Below, one piece after another: positions 34,790-47,094 of a DNA stretch of 64,000 nucleotides. The stretch's first letter is position 1, and every line of letters begins with the position of its first letter. The translations under genes were made by a program, and so were the position numbers. Origin of the DNA: Angiostrongylus vasorum (taxonomy: Eukaryota > Nematoda > Chromadorea > Rhabditida > Metastrongylidae); NCBI GenBank assembly GCA_018806985.1, contig JADANN010000331.1:562001-626000 (forward strand), written 5' to 3'. The notes beneath the pieces were generated by a model that worked only from the letters and a program-made list of their open reading frames with translations, had not been told where the DNA came from and did not search any database.

Positions 34790-37420
34790 TCGAATGACTT
34801 GAGCAGGTGCCAGTACATCTTCCATTTTCCCTGTCACGTGCAAATGCATCCCAGTGCGTCCTCCTTGATCTAGGAACTCGTTGAGCACCGTGCCTTTCTT
34901 TCAGGGTTTTCGTGAAAAACTATGACCATCGAGTCAGTAGTCTTCCTGCAGCACGTTTGACATTTCGGGGAATGCAGTCACTAGCGTCTCTTATCCATCG
35001 GTTGTCGTTCATTCGCATTACGTGTCCACCCCACCTTATCTTCGACAGTTTAGCGTATAGAACGGCATCTTTGATTTTTTGATCGCTAACGCAGCTCAGA
35101 GCTTCGGATCCCCTCCCTCACTTGAGTGATACGGGATACTCCCAACGTCCTTTCGACTGCCCGTTCAATTCCGCTGAGTGATCTTTCATCCTGCTTACGC
35201 TTCGACCAGGTTTTTCACGCATGCGTCACGACAGGGGGGAATCGTGTAGTCGAAAAGGTGGGAACGGGGTGGGGCGTTCTTTGTTCTCTTCACTACATCG
35301 TCGATGCTCTTGAAAGCTCCCCGAGCCGCTCTTTTCCTTCTGCTCAGCTCTGGAGCTAAGTCGTTCATCATATTGATTTCCCGACCTAGATAGACATAAC
35401 TGGAGCATTCTGAGACATCCGTTCCGTTGAACGTATATGGGGCATACAGAAACCAATCCGTTCTTCATGAACATCGTTTTGTGAGATTAAGTTGAAGACC
35501 ACTCTTTCCACAGGCTTCATCAAAGTCGGTAAGCATACGTTACGCTTGGCTAATGGACGTTCTGGAGGGTCGCGGTTAATAATTTTGGCGAGATGGTATA
35601 GCCTTGCCTAACTCCTCTTTTGACGTCAATGATAATATCGTCGTAGAATGGTGATACCTTGGTTGTGGAATTTTTGTACAGCTCACGAAGAATCTTTATG
35701 TACTGAGTAGGGATTCCTTGACCATCCAGGGCTTCCAAAACTGCTTCTATCTCGACTGAATCAAAGGCCTTTTCTAAATCGATGAAAGTGAGACAGAGTT
35801 GTCTTTTGTACTCTCGCAATACTTCATTGAGTCTTGTTATCGTGTGGATGTGGTTCATCGTACTAAATCATTTCCGAAACCCTGCTTGCTCACATGGCTC
35901 TCCCTCGTCCAGTGTTCTGTCAACTGTGTTAAGGATGACTCGAGTGAAAAGTTTGTAGACGACAGACAGTATGCAGATTGGACGATAGTTGCCGATATCC
36001 TGTAGGTCACCCTTCTTGAACAATAACACAGCCCTGCTGGTCGTCCACTGAGTAGGGACCTTGCATTCAGACAGGTGAGGTGTGAAGAGCCGAGCTAGTG
36101 TGTTCGCGAGGACTGGCGGAATGTTCTTCAGGTGTTCTGACCTTATCCTATGCGGACCCGGTGCTGTTCGACATTTCACCGACGAAATAGCATGTCGGAT
36201 TTCGGAAGGGAGAACCGGTGGTACGACATATCCATTCTCCTTTATTTCATATGAGGGAAACAGGACGTGGCTATTAAGAGATCCGAGTTGTATTCGTAAA
36301 TGATTTTCTCCATTGCCTTTCTGGACGCTGTAACTGTTCCGTCTGGGTGTCGGAGCGCAGTCATCTTGGTTTTGTTATTAGCGAGCCTTCGGTTGGTTTT
36401 TCGAATGCTTTTCCCTGCTTCTGCATGTTCGAAGCTAACTGCTGCTTTCCTCTCTTTAAGATCTTTTATCACTAATCTACATTACTTCGCATAAGTTGGC
36501 GGTTGCTTGTAGCTCGTGCGATTCCGCTCTGGCATAGCAGCTGGAGTATTTCTGGAGGCAGATCTTTCTTGGTGACTTTTTGAACTGTCAGCTTTCATAG
36601 TGCTAATGTGAAGATATTCAATGAGACGATAGTATTCCTCGTCGATGTTATCGAGAACGGCATCTTCCCAACAGGCGACTAGTGACTTGAGTATGTTCCA
36701 GTTTATGGTATTTCGGGATTTTGTTTTTGAATTTATTAACTTCTCTTTTCCACGGGGAATAAAATCCTGCACGAAAAAGGCGATGGTCTGATCCCATGTA
36801 GAATTTTGGGACAACAGCGACATCGGTTAAGGAAAACCTCCGATTTAGTATGACTTGGTGTATTTCGTTATGGTACTCTGCATTGAGAGACACCCACGTT
36901 CCAGCGATTTAGCGATTTGCGATTTAGGCGGCCTAGAATGGTATTGGAAATTTAGCAGCCTCTCCGTACTTGTCCTACCCAATGCTGCCGTGCTAATGCT
37001 TTTTGAGGGTCAAAGGAATGAGGCCCACTTATTTTACTGTGTCCAACGTTTGGTACCCACGTACAGCTTTCTGAGCTCTGATCGTGGTGGCAGGGCATAC
37101 GGGTAGCTTGCCAGTCTCTCCCAAAGTAGACTTGGAGCTCATTTGTAGCAGGGTACTCCTAACCACCTCTCATATACTTCCCTGTGATTTGATTGCAGTC
37201 TTTTGGTCCAAATGACTCGTGGAATACAATCCACATAAACGAGAACGCACCCATGCACGCATGCATGAATGCATATTCGTAAATATAGAAAATATGAGCT
37301 AAATTGGCGCAGCAAAAAACAGGGACTCCATCCCCTGAATCCATCCGTCTCAGGAAAGCAAAGGTCGCTTGCGTCACGTTGCCTCGCGACTAACCGAAGC
37401 AAGATCGCTCTATGAGGGAG
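34790..37420 (-). pseudogene. RTE-type non-LTR retrotransposon, dead copy with two internal deletions
   Basis: Read on the minus strand, the 5' region (37,400-36,960) matches that of the plus-strand copy at 42.1 kb. It then jumps near 36,900 directly to the last part of the endonuclease (EYHNEIHQVI), so about 0.6 kb of endonuclease core is gone. The RT part follows (NYRPICILSVVYKLFTR, LTFIDLEKAFDSVE, VKRGVRQG), then a second deletion at 35,555/35,556 removes 98 bases that in the other copy hold the FADD catalytic box. The C-terminal part (IRWGGHVMRMNDNRW) reaches about 34,800. Frameshifts are scattered. It cannot code an active enzyme. Confidence 0.9.
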
Positions 37421-38050
37421 TTCCGTGGGATCTATGCAATAAGTGGTAGATCCGTGGGATCTGTGGAATAAGTGGAAAAGTCTGTAAGACTACATATTGT
37501 GGGCTATTAAAAGAATACTTAAGTAATGAGGCAGCTACTTCTTGAACCCATTCTTCTGCTCGTTGACTTAAACCGTTCTTTACTCCCTACATTTGCACAT
37601 TTAATTCTTTACGTGCTTCCTCTTTCCTAACTGTTGTATTCTAGATGAACTAGAGATACCACACTCTATCGGACACAGAGCTTTATTTTCAGGGCAGCAT
37701 CTGAAGACACCTTTTCATTCTTAACTTTTTTGTTCTCAAATGTTTTACGAGAACGTAAGGTTATTAGCAAACATATATTCAGCTAACGTTTCGACGTCTT
37801 CGTCTTCCCTCAGACCCGAAGATCTGAGTTCATGGTCCTGTCGTTCGTCCTCTCGATGCAGTGACCCCGCCGTCATATGGAGTCGAATCTTCTTTTGTGG
37901 AGCACCGTTCAAATGAGACAACCTAACCCGGCAGCGCTCTTTTTACACGGCACGGTTGTTGTTGATAATGATTGTCCGCTGGTAATAATTTGTTTTTCAG
38001 CGGACAAATCCATCCTGCAGCAATCAATGTTAAATTAGCTGGCATATAGC
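37420..38050. other. Unrecognised spacer
   Basis: A short inverted repeat TGTCCGCTG / CAGCGGACA lies at about 37,973-38,007. Nothing else is seen. Confidence 0.5.
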
Positions 38051-38200
38051 GAATATCAAATCAGTATTTTTTCAAACCGCCGTCATTTATCCTCGGCATT
38101 ATTAATCAATACTTTTCCGGAGGATAAGGTGTTGATTATTATTGCGGAGGTTAGATGACGGTCAGTTTAAAAAATACTGATTTGCTATGCGTGAAGTCTA
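38050..38200. repeat. Foldback (MITE-like) element
   Basis: The arm AAATCAGTATTTTTTCAAAC plus CGCCGTCAT (from 38,058) returns as ATGACGGTCAG plus TTTAAAAAATACTGATTTG (to about 38,188). The centre has a second imperfect inversion (ATTATTAATCAATAC with GTTGATTATTATT). It has no coding capacity. Confidence 0.75.
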
Positions 38201-38467
38201 ACGGCAAATAATGCGTGATACTGAGTAGTATTCGCATCATCTAAACATCACAACTGCTTGTGATCCATAAATTTTTTAAAGTTAACGCACAATTGTCAAC
38301 TTTGGGCAGAAGCTCGTTAATTGCCAAGAATCTTTCTGCTTGCTTGTGAAAGCAAGAGATGTGGGATTTCGATTCAATTGTTTTCGACTATAACGTGTAA
38401 AGAATATGAGGGTCGTCTTGAAATCTTTCTTTAAGCATCAAGTCTTTAGAAAATCAAAAAGTCAACT

Positions 38468-38760
38468 GTGAGGATGCTGAGATATGAGCAGAACTCAGAA
38501 CTTTAGCTAGTTTCGAGCCAGAACCGGCGATTACCCTTATTAAGTCCCACTTTCTATCCAAACAAACTAAAGCCTTTGCTCTACCTTTCTCTTGGGCAGT
38601 TTTGTGACTCTGTTGGTGCTATCAGCAATCACCCCTTCATTCGATTGGTGAGGTGGATAGCACGTAAGCCCAAGGCAAGGGTAATTGCCGGTTCAAAGCC
38701 CTAATTGAGATTCTGAGTTTTGTTCATATCTCAGCATGCTTGTGGTCATATTTCACAAAG
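38468..38760. mobile_element. tSINE-3 inverted pair, head type b
   Basis: The left arm begins GATGCTGAGATATGAGCAGA and the right arm ends GTTTTGTTCATATCTCAGCA. Each side carries a remnant head (AGCCAGAACCGGCGATTACC on the left; GGTAATTGCCGGTTCAAAGC on the right). Confidence 0.72.
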
Positions 38761-39670
38761 TACACAGCAGTGAAAGAAATAACCAGCGAATAAGAAGTTA
38801 TGACATCAAAAGGTAGACCGCTTTAATAAGATGGTACTGACCGTCCTAAGAGTCACAGGCGTGGTGTACCAGAGGTAACGACTCCTCGCTTTTTTCTATT
38901 ACCGCTGTTAGTGTCGATGAGAGCATTAGGCAGTGACAAAACGAACACTGTATGAGGAAAATTCGATGAACAATGAACACATCGGGACGATGATAACCGT
39001 GATAAACTTTGGCTGAAAATAGTATACATAGCTACATGGATACTTGGTTAGCGTGTCTTCACTGGTGCTGCGGAGCTCAGCACAATTTCTAGTCGTTTCT
39101 CTCTCGCGCAGTTGTTGTCCATGGTGATGGCCTTAACATGGTGACGGGCGCGAGGCCCCCTTCCGTAATCATGAAATCATTGCCATTTGCGAGTGCAGAT
39201 GGGTGACATTAGCAAAGAACACGTCCGCCCATCGTTTAGGTGGTCATCCAAGTGGACGCTTGAATTCTCTAGGAGTCCACTCTACTTTTCTTTTCCTCCA
39301 TCTTTCACCTGTTTTTCTTACTATGTGACTAGCCTGTGTTTCGCTATTGATGTATATTTTCCTGGATACTGAAGATGGAAAAGGTTTTAAATATATGAGC
39401 TACGTATTCCATGTAGACGTTATGAGTGCCGGTTAAATTTCAGAAGTCATCCCTCACGTCTGTGGGTGGTGAGCAAATTTCTTGACGTGGTTGAAGTATC
39501 AGCACACGTTTCTACTCGATAATAGAGCACTGCGAAGACTGCTGTATAGATAGTGAAGTTGCTCGTTAGTGTTATATTTCATGCCATACGGATCTTTTCG
39601 ATTGTTATTGTAGCACTAATCTCAAAGTTGAGTTACTAAACCGTTTATATAACGATAATAACTCAATAAC
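38760..39670. other. No recognisable feature
   Basis: No exon or repeat head that I can support. Confidence 0.5.
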
Positions 39671-39671
39671 T

Positions 39672-39950
39672 TCTATGATGCTGAGATATTTGCAAAACTC
39701 CGGACAGCAGATGTCTGCGGTGGGAAACGAACGCGCTATTACCTTCTACGCGGGCTAACGCGTTCACTACCACACCATGCGGGCACTTCGTTTCGCCTGT
39801 CTCTCAGCTAGTTCTATCGATCACTGCCATCAGCAATCACTCGTCAGCGGGACTGATCTGGGGAGCCCAAATCGGCAATGAACCCACTTGAGCTGAAGCA
39901 GTAGTTATGATCACAATCTTAACCTTTTTATTTACTACCTACTCTTTTTA
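39672..39950 (-). mobile_element. tSINE-3 copy, head type a (minus)
   Basis: It is full-length and well preserved, from GATGCTGAGATATTTGCAAA through GCGTTCACTACCACACCATG to ATCTTAACCTTTTTATTTAC. Its end forms one arm of the adjacent foldback. Confidence 0.82.
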
Positions 39951-40028
39951 ATAGCAAGGTATATTTCGCAACATAGCCTGCGATTAAAAAGAGTGGGCAA
40001 TAAATAAAAAAGGTTAAGATTGTGATAA
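39905..40028. repeat. Foldback at the end of a tSINE-3 copy
   Basis: GATCACAATCTTAACCTTTT to CCTACTCTTTTTAAT is repeated in inverse as ATTAAAAAGAGTGGGCAATA to AAGGTTAAGATTGTGAT around a 25-base loop. Confidence 0.75.
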
Positions 40029-40029
40029 T

Positions 40030-40850
40030 AATACAATGGTAGCAAGGTGGCGGTAATGAGATCTTAAATGTAAAAAATGTGAGGAATACAATCAGCAACG
40101 TAGCCAGTAGGTAGAGGTAGTATGGAATGCAATAAGGAGCATTGGCAGTGCCAAAATACCTTATATAATAATGTTATAGTGATATGATGGTGAACTAATG
40201 ATACCACACATTGTTGGCCCCGGAATATGGTCGGGTGGGTGTGGGATAGGATATTGTTATGCATCTACGGATCAATAGCGGATCTGCGGAATGGTGGAGC
40301 CTAAAGGATAGCTAGACTTGGTTGAGGATCATTAAGTTGACACACAGAGTAATATTCATGAAGAATGGTTGTACATATAGTATGCAGGTAGTTGGAATGC
40401 TAGCTCGAGATAGGATAGCAGCGACTTTATTTATGCTAGGAAGGATCAGCATAATAGTACTAGCTATTCGGCGGAAGAGTTATTATACTCCATCCGACCT
40501 AAGGTAACAGTTTAGGTTGCGTGCAGGCCTTAGGTTAAAATAAGCTCAACAGGATGTAGTAGACAAGGGAAGAGGTAAGATGGTAATCTACGACTTGTTA
40601 GTTTACATAAAGTTTTTTGAGGGCGAGGGCAATATGTGCTTTTTTGGTGCACGCTGTGTGGAAACGGTCGAAGTCCCTCTCGTCTGGCAACTTGTTGAAC
40701 TGAGTATGTGGTATTCATGGAGAAATGGTATACGGAGCTGTTCAGAAATAGAGTACGAGAGATGTAGTTGTATGCAGTAGAATTAAGTAAATGGTGCCGG
40801 ATATTACATGTGGGAATATGGGGAATTGTGCTGGAATGGGAAGTGAACCG
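40030..40850. other. Unrecognised, possibly TE-derived
   Basis: G- and T-biased plus strand with open but low-complexity frames. It adjoins the third RTE fragment and may be its decayed continuation, but no RT motif is visible. Confidence 0.35.
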
Positions 40851-40854
40851 TGTA

Positions 40855-41555
40855 TTAGTACACAGTAGAATAAATAGTGTGCGACGTTGTTCCGATTGGT
40901 TGGTCTTCGCCTGGTTCAAATGGCATGATGCTCTGTGTGGCAGATCCCATGGAAGTGCATCTTGCGGATTCTTTGAGATCTCTTATACTGGAGGTTTTTG
41001 AGCTGGTTCCAATTAAGTTTTTTCCACCTATACCGATGTAAATTCCTCTGCAAAGCTCTTCTACAATTGGCACTTATTACCAACCGTGTTCGGCGTTTTG
41101 CAATAAGACCAAGCTTCAGTGTACTCTTTTCGAACAACCTCTCACTGGTAATGGAGATGTGTGATGAAGTTCTTGTCTGAAGGGCTGAGGCAAGTTCGCC
41201 ACAAGATTTAAGTCTCGATAAGCAGCGTGCAATCCTCGGTCGGGTCTTCACTTATCTGCCAGTCATATGAGGAGAGGATTTTATTGAGAATATCCTCATC
41301 ATACATGGCTGCTTTCGTTTCTCTTGGACGATGGCAAGACATCATTTCCAGCTTTTGCCCTAACCGAATCTTCTCTCGGAGAATGCGGTGACCAAAACCA
41401 ATACAGAATTTAAGTACGACTGAGGTATCAAAGAGGCACCATTTTCTCTTCGTGAGAATATTGTCGATCGCCGCATGAATCTTGGGGGGAGGAGATCCCC
41501 ATGTGCATCGGCAATTTTCTCCCTTCTCGAAAAATGCTTCCACTCCATTTTTACT
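40855..41555 (-). pseudogene. Third RTE-related fragment (endonuclease end plus linker)
   Basis: The minus strand codes the end of an RTE endonuclease (WGSPPPKIHAAIDNILTKR, then SVVLKFCIGFGHRILREKI) followed by the linker region before RT. It differs clearly from the two longer copies, so it represents another RTE lineage. No RT motifs follow below 40,855. Confidence 0.75.
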
Positions 41556-41894
41556 AAAGACTGGTCAGCGCTCTAGAGTTATATTAGGATTCCAAGGTGT
41601 ATCAATTGAAAAGCACCTTAACGACACTGGTGAAGAAGACGAAATCCACAAGCAGCATCCGAACTAGGACGAGATCCCAAATGCATTCTTGTGTAAGGAA
41701 TGTGAGCCAATAAACACAAATAAAAATGAAAAAAAGCCGAATGGAACCCGTAAAGTTTGTTAAGTCGGCTTGCACAAATAAACAAATAAATAAATGAAAA
41801 TAAATGTATGATTACTGTTCATCTTCGCGAAGAAAATTCGTTGTCAGCTTTCTTATTTAATGCCTTTTATTACTTTTCGCTGCAGGATGTGATG

Positions 41895-42060
41895 TGAAAT
41901 GCAACCACTATGATGCTGAGATACTTGCCAAACTTGAACCCCAGACCCGATCGAACCGCGATTAGTCTTTCCAAGGGGTCACACGTCACGCTTCGCACCA
42001 CTGTACCCCTTGGTTGATTGCTGATAACAGCGTGAAATAGAAAACTGGCTGAGGGAAAAA
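41895..42060 (-). mobile_element. tSINE-3 copy, head type b (minus)
   Basis: It has GATGCTGAGATACTTGCCAA and, reversed, a B box (GATCGAACCGCGATTAG) and A box (CCACTGTACCCCTTGG). It ends at the start of the plus-strand RTE. Confidence 0.72.
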
Positions 42061-42064
42061 ATTC

Positions 42065-45000
42065 GTTGCTACATGCTCTCACGGATCTCCCCTCATATGA
42101 GGGATCTCGAGCTGGCTGGTCGCGAGGCTACGTGGCGGCTACCCTTAGACGCAGGTGGATCCAGGGGGATGGATTCCTTGTTTCTGCTGCGCCGATTTGG
42201 CACATACATACTTTCTGCATCTGCTAGGCATATTCATGCACGAGTGTGTGGGTGCGTTCTCGTTTATGCGGATTGTATTCTACGAGTCAATTCGGCCAAA
42301 AGCCTGCAATCAAGTGACAGGGAAGTATATGGGAGGCGGTTAGGAGTCGCCTCCAACAAATAAGCTCCATGTCCACTCTGGGAGAGCATGGCAAGCTATC
42401 CCGTGAGTATACCCAGCCCCCACGTTCAGAGCCCAGCAAGCTATACGTGGGTATCAAAAAGTGGTAAACACAGTAAAAAAAAACGGGGCCTCATTCTCCT
42501 GACCCCGAAAGAGCCCCCCAATTTCGCAGCGTTGGGTAGGGACGAGTACGGAGAGGCTGCTAAAATCTCAGGGCCAATGGAAGCTGCCTGGATTTCGAAA
42601 GAACTATGGTGACGATCTGTACCTACAATGCGCGTACACTTTGCATCCGAGTCCTCGATAGAAGACTTGCTCATGCAAGCAAGACGGATAAAGTACGACG
42701 TCATCGGCCTGGCCGAGACGAGAAGACGCTAACTTTCAACGCCGTCTATGACACCGCAGAAGAACTGTTCCTCGGAACATGCGACAGTAGAGGAGTTGGC
42801 GGCGTCGGCGTTCTCGTCAACACAAGTTTGTCCATGAACATCGACTCATTCGAACAACTTACAACCCGAGTCGGACGTTTACGATTAAAAAGATGTGGAT
42901 CAATTCCGGCTTTTGACAATCTTCGTCGTTTACGCGCCGACATCAAGCTATGACGAAGAAGAAGTCGAAATATTCTATATGGACTTGGGAGAAGTTCTAC
43001 AAAGAAGACCACACATTGTTCAAGGTCATCGTTGGAGATTTCTAACGTCAAGATTAGGCCAAGAAGAACGTCTGAAGAACGTCACATTGGGACCCATGGA
43101 TTAGAATGGAACGAACAGGGTGAGCGGCTATATGAGTTTATCATGGCGACCAAGACAATCCATGGTAACTCACAATTCCAGAAGCTCCACCCTAAGCGCT
43201 GGACGTGGGAGTCTCCCAGTGGAAAGTACCATAACGAAATAGACCACATCATACTAAAATAGAAGGATTTGCCTAACCGATGCCGCTGTTGTCCCAAAAA
43301 TTCTACACGGGATCAGACCACCGTCTCCTTCATGCAAGATTTCTATTTCTCGCGGAGAGGAGAAAAAAAGCCGCTAAATTCAAAAGATCGAAGTCCCAGA
43401 ACCACCGCAAACTGGGACTTATTCAATTCATTAGTCGGCTGTTTGGGAAGATACCGTTGTCGATAACATCGACGAAGAATACGATCGGCTCATTCAACAT
43501 CTTCACGTTAGCGTTATGAAAGCTGAGAGTTCGAAAGTTACCAAGAGACGTTTGTCTTTAGAAACACTCGAGCTAATACGCCAGCGTGGAATCGCACGAG
43601 CTGCAGGCAACCGCGAACTAACGTCCCGAACTTGCAAAACAGTGCAGACAGGCGATCAAAGAAGATCTTAAAGAGAGAAGAGCAGCAATAATGGTCGAAG
43701 CTGCAGAGGCTAGGGAAGAGCATTCGCAAATGCCCACCGAAGCTTCGCCAATTACATGACCAAGATGACTGCACTCTGACGCCCAGACGGAACAGTTACA
43801 GCGTCCAGAAAGGCAATGGAGAAAACTATTCACGATTACTACTCGGATCTCTTCGATAGCCACGTCCACCTTTCCCGTCATATGAAATAAAGGAGGATGG
43901 ATATGTTATACCACCGGTTCTCCCTTCTGAAATCCGACATGCCATTTCGTCGGTGAAAAATCGAACAACACCAGGTCCGGAAAGGATGAGACCAGAACAC
44001 CTGAAGAACCTTCCGCCAGCCCTCATAAACACACTAGCTCGGCTCTTCACACATTACCTGTCCGAATGCAAGGTCCCTACCCACTGGAAGACCAGCAAGA
44101 CCGTGTTATTGTTCAAGAAGGATGACTTAAAGGATATCGGCAACTATCGTCCAATCTGCTTACTGTCTGTCGTCTACAAACTTTTCACTCGAGTCTCCTA
44201 AACATGATTGACAGAACACTGGACGAAGGACAGCCATGTGAGCAAGTAGGGTTTCGAAAAGGATTTAGTATGATGGACCACATCCACACGATAACAAGGC
44301 TCATTGATGTATTGCGAAGGTACAAAAGACCGCTCCGTCTCACTTTCATCGATTTACAGAAAGCCTTTGATTCAGTTGAGAAGCAGCATCGTGGAAGTCC
44401 CTGTGATAGTCAAGGAGTCTCTACTCAGTACATAAAGATTCTTCGTGAGCTGTACAAAATTTCATGACCAAGGTATCACCATTCTACGACGATATTATCA
44501 TTGACGTAAAAAGGGGGAGTTAGGCAAGGCGATACAATCTCGTCAAAATTATTTACCGCCACCCTCCAGAACGTCATGCGAACATTGGAATGGGATAATA
44601 TGGGAGTGAAAATCAATGGTCGGCAGTTACACCATCTTCGCTTTGCTGATGATATCGTCCTTATAACATCAAACATTAGCCAAGCGTAACGTATGCTTAC
44701 CGACTTTGATAAAGCCTGTGGAAAGATTGGTCTTCAACTAAGTCTCACAAAAAATGATGTTCATGAAGAACGGATTGGTTTCGCATGCCCCATTCATGCT
44801 CAACGGAACGAATATTTCCGAATGCTCCAGTTATATCTATCTAGGACGGGAAATCAATATGATGGACGACCTAGCTCCAGAGCTGAGCACAAGGAAATGA
44901 GCGGCTTGGGGTGCTTTCAAGAGCATCGAGGATGTAGTGAAGAGAACAAAGGAACACCCGACTCCGTGCCCACATTTTCGACTCAACGGTATTTCCTGCC

Positions 45001-45590
45001 CCTAATGTATGCGTCAGAAACTTGGTCGTTGCGTAAGCAGGATGAAAGGTCAGTTAGCGTTATTGAACGCGCAGTCGAAAGGGCGATGCTAGGAGCATCG
45101 CGTTCCACACAAGTAAGGGAAGGGATTCGAAGCTCCGATCTGCGTCGACGATCAAAAATCAAAGATGCCGTTCTGTACGCTAAACAATCGAAGATAAGGT
45201 GGGCCGGACACGTAATGCATATGAATGACAACCGATGGACAAGAACCGTTAGTGACTGGATTCCTCGGGATGTCAAACGTACTGCAGGAAGACCACCGAC
45301 CCCATGGTCAGAGTTCTTTCACAAAGAGCCTCGAAGAAAGAAGATATGATGCTCGACGAGTCCCTAGAGCGAGCAGAAACCCACTTGGTTACTCTTGCGC
45401 GCTACAGGTAAAAAGATGGAGGACTTACTGGCGCCCACTCGAGTCACTCGACAATCAAACGGGACTACAGGTGATACGTCGAAGCCGACGCCTCTGACAT
45501 TCCGTAACGTAAATTTCCCTCCACGAAAGGCACAGGTTCCGTCATCTAGTCGTCGTACGTCGGTTTCTTGCTTTTCGTCTATTGTAGGGC
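42065..45590 (+). mobile_element. RTE-type non-LTR retrotransposon, near full-length but broken
   Basis: The 5' region is 42,065-42,600. An AP-type endonuclease follows at about 42,606-43,350 (CTYNARTL, VIGLAETRRR, RWTWESP, GSDHRLLHARF), then a linker, then reverse transcriptase at about 43,950-45,500. RT marks are NYRPICLLSVVYKLFTR, LTFIDLQKAFDSVE, VRQGDTIS and the catalytic FADD near 44,645. The C-terminal part is RWAGHVMHMND and RTAGRPPTPWS, continuing after a frameshift to 45,497. At least five frameshifts or stops (for example after 43,259 and at 44,199) break the frame. Such elements copy themselves by target-primed reverse transcription and can move SINEs in trans (family knowledge). 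A RetroC copy sits in its 3' flank. Confidence 0.92.
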
Positions 45591-45996
45591 CATCCTTCCA
45601 ACGGTTCACCGCCTGATCGTGGCGGAGAGGTGCTCTTGGTGTCGAGCTGCGGTATGCAACAGGGGGAATCGTCCGCCCTCCCCCTGGGGAGGGTCCTCCA
45701 AGCTGAGAAGGAGTCCCACGTTTCCACCAGGAAGCGTAGCTGAGAGTAAACCAATACTAGGATCCACTGCCGTCCTAGTATCAAACTAGTCGCTTGATGG
45801 CAAATCTCCCTCTAATCCACAAAGGCGGCGACTGGCTATGATGGCGACAACCTGGCGCAGACGTTGCCCAGGCTGACTGCAGGGTTCCTTGGAACCGCAA
45901 TGGCCAAATCAGCAAAACTCCGAAAAAGTGGAAATTGTGCTGTGGCCGGCACAACGAGTGAAAACGGTCCATCCGATAAGTAAGTAGGGCGATCCT
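45584..45996 (+). mobile_element. RetroC copy in the 3' flank of the RTE
   Basis: The element (45,597-45,983) is an older, diverged copy ending in ATAAGTAA. It is flanked by GTAGGGCCATCCT (45,584-45,596) and GTAGGGCGATCCT (45,984-45,996), 12 of 13 matching. This shows a separate insertion, not the RTE's own 3' UTR. Confidence 0.85.
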
Positions 45997-46204
45997 ATCG
46001 AATTTGATGCGATTAGCGGCTTCAGGAATAGCGTAAGGATCGACTTCTGAGGGAAAATGTTCTGGTCTTACATGTGCAGAGCAAAGAGCAGTCTCCATAA
46101 TGTGTCATGGGCTAACTCGTTTGATTCTTTTTTAATTACGTCCTATTCAACTCCAGATTTTATCGCACTCACCGGTTCTCTCACCAACCGACGCCGAAAA
46201 CGGA

Positions 46205-46330
46205 AGCAGCCATTGTGCACGGTACTGAGGCCAGGATTTTGCTGTTTTAGCCATTGTGAATCCATGGAGTTCTGAGGTCGGCCTTGGTGGAACGTTCCTT
46301 AAGTCGTCAGTACCTCAGGGAATCACCACC
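46205..46330 (-). repeat. RetroC fragment (minus)
   Basis: Only the part around TTTTAGCCATTGTGAATCCA and TGAGGTCGGCCT remains, matching the 3' third of RetroC in reverse. Confidence 0.55.
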
Positions 46331-46334
46331 CTTG

Positions 46335-47090
46335 CATACAAAATCGGCTATTCGTAGTTATGGTGATAGAAAGTAGAAAAAAGTTATAAGTATATATACT
46401 ATGTATGTATATACCGTGGATTGCCTAATAAGAGTGAATTTTTCTTCACCTGGCCAAGCTTCACCTCTGTTGTGTTTATCCCAGCACTTTCATACAATTC
46501 ATTTCTGTCACTTCCATCATCCGTGACAGTCTTCGAACCTTTTGCATAAGGGTTTGACTCCTGCTTGGGGTCTTCTCCCTTCTTATGGTTGTTATTGGAT
46601 GGTGGTCTAAGTATTCTATCAAGAATCCTGGAATTACTGTGCTAGGGCGTCCTTATATGTGCTTGGGCGAGTCAGCTGGCCTCAGACAAACCTGGCACAA
46701 ATTTCCCGACCCTGAAAGGATTTGCGGCATGGTGAGCTCGGAGAGGGATCGAACAATCACCGTACTCGGGATCAATAGGTCTACTAACACTACAATTATT
46801 GCGGTGCAATATTATTCTTGTTCACCTTGAACCGTTAATTTCTTGTCACAGTCAACCTATAAAATCGACAAAAACGGATTTTTTTCCTGTTAAATTCGAT
46901 TGTTTATTCTGTGAAAATTAGAATTTGGTGTCGTTATCCTGTTTTCGAATCTGCAAATACTGCACCAAATGAGGTGTGGTGTATTGGAAGATCTTTTTCC
47001 AGGTAAAATTGATCGTTAACTTGTTTTCAAATCTTCTCTACAGTCTTCATCACTTGGTTGGCAGTCTTTGTAAGACCGAGCAATTAATTA
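46335..47090. other. No recognisable gene
   Basis: Apart from the tSINE-1 fragment I see only AT-rich sequence between the RTE cluster and the truncated RetroC before the OATP 3' end. Confidence 0.45.
46650..46790 (-). repeat. tSINE-1 fragment (minus)
   Basis: It carries CAGACAAACCTGGCACAAAT, TTCCCGACCCTGAAAGG and GAGAGGGATCGAACAATC in reverse. Confidence 0.6.
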
Positions 47091-47094
47091 TGCA

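Noticed and set aside
45597..45983. RetroC as the 3' UTR of the plus-strand RTE
   Set aside because: It has its own target-site duplication and is absent behind the other RTE copy.
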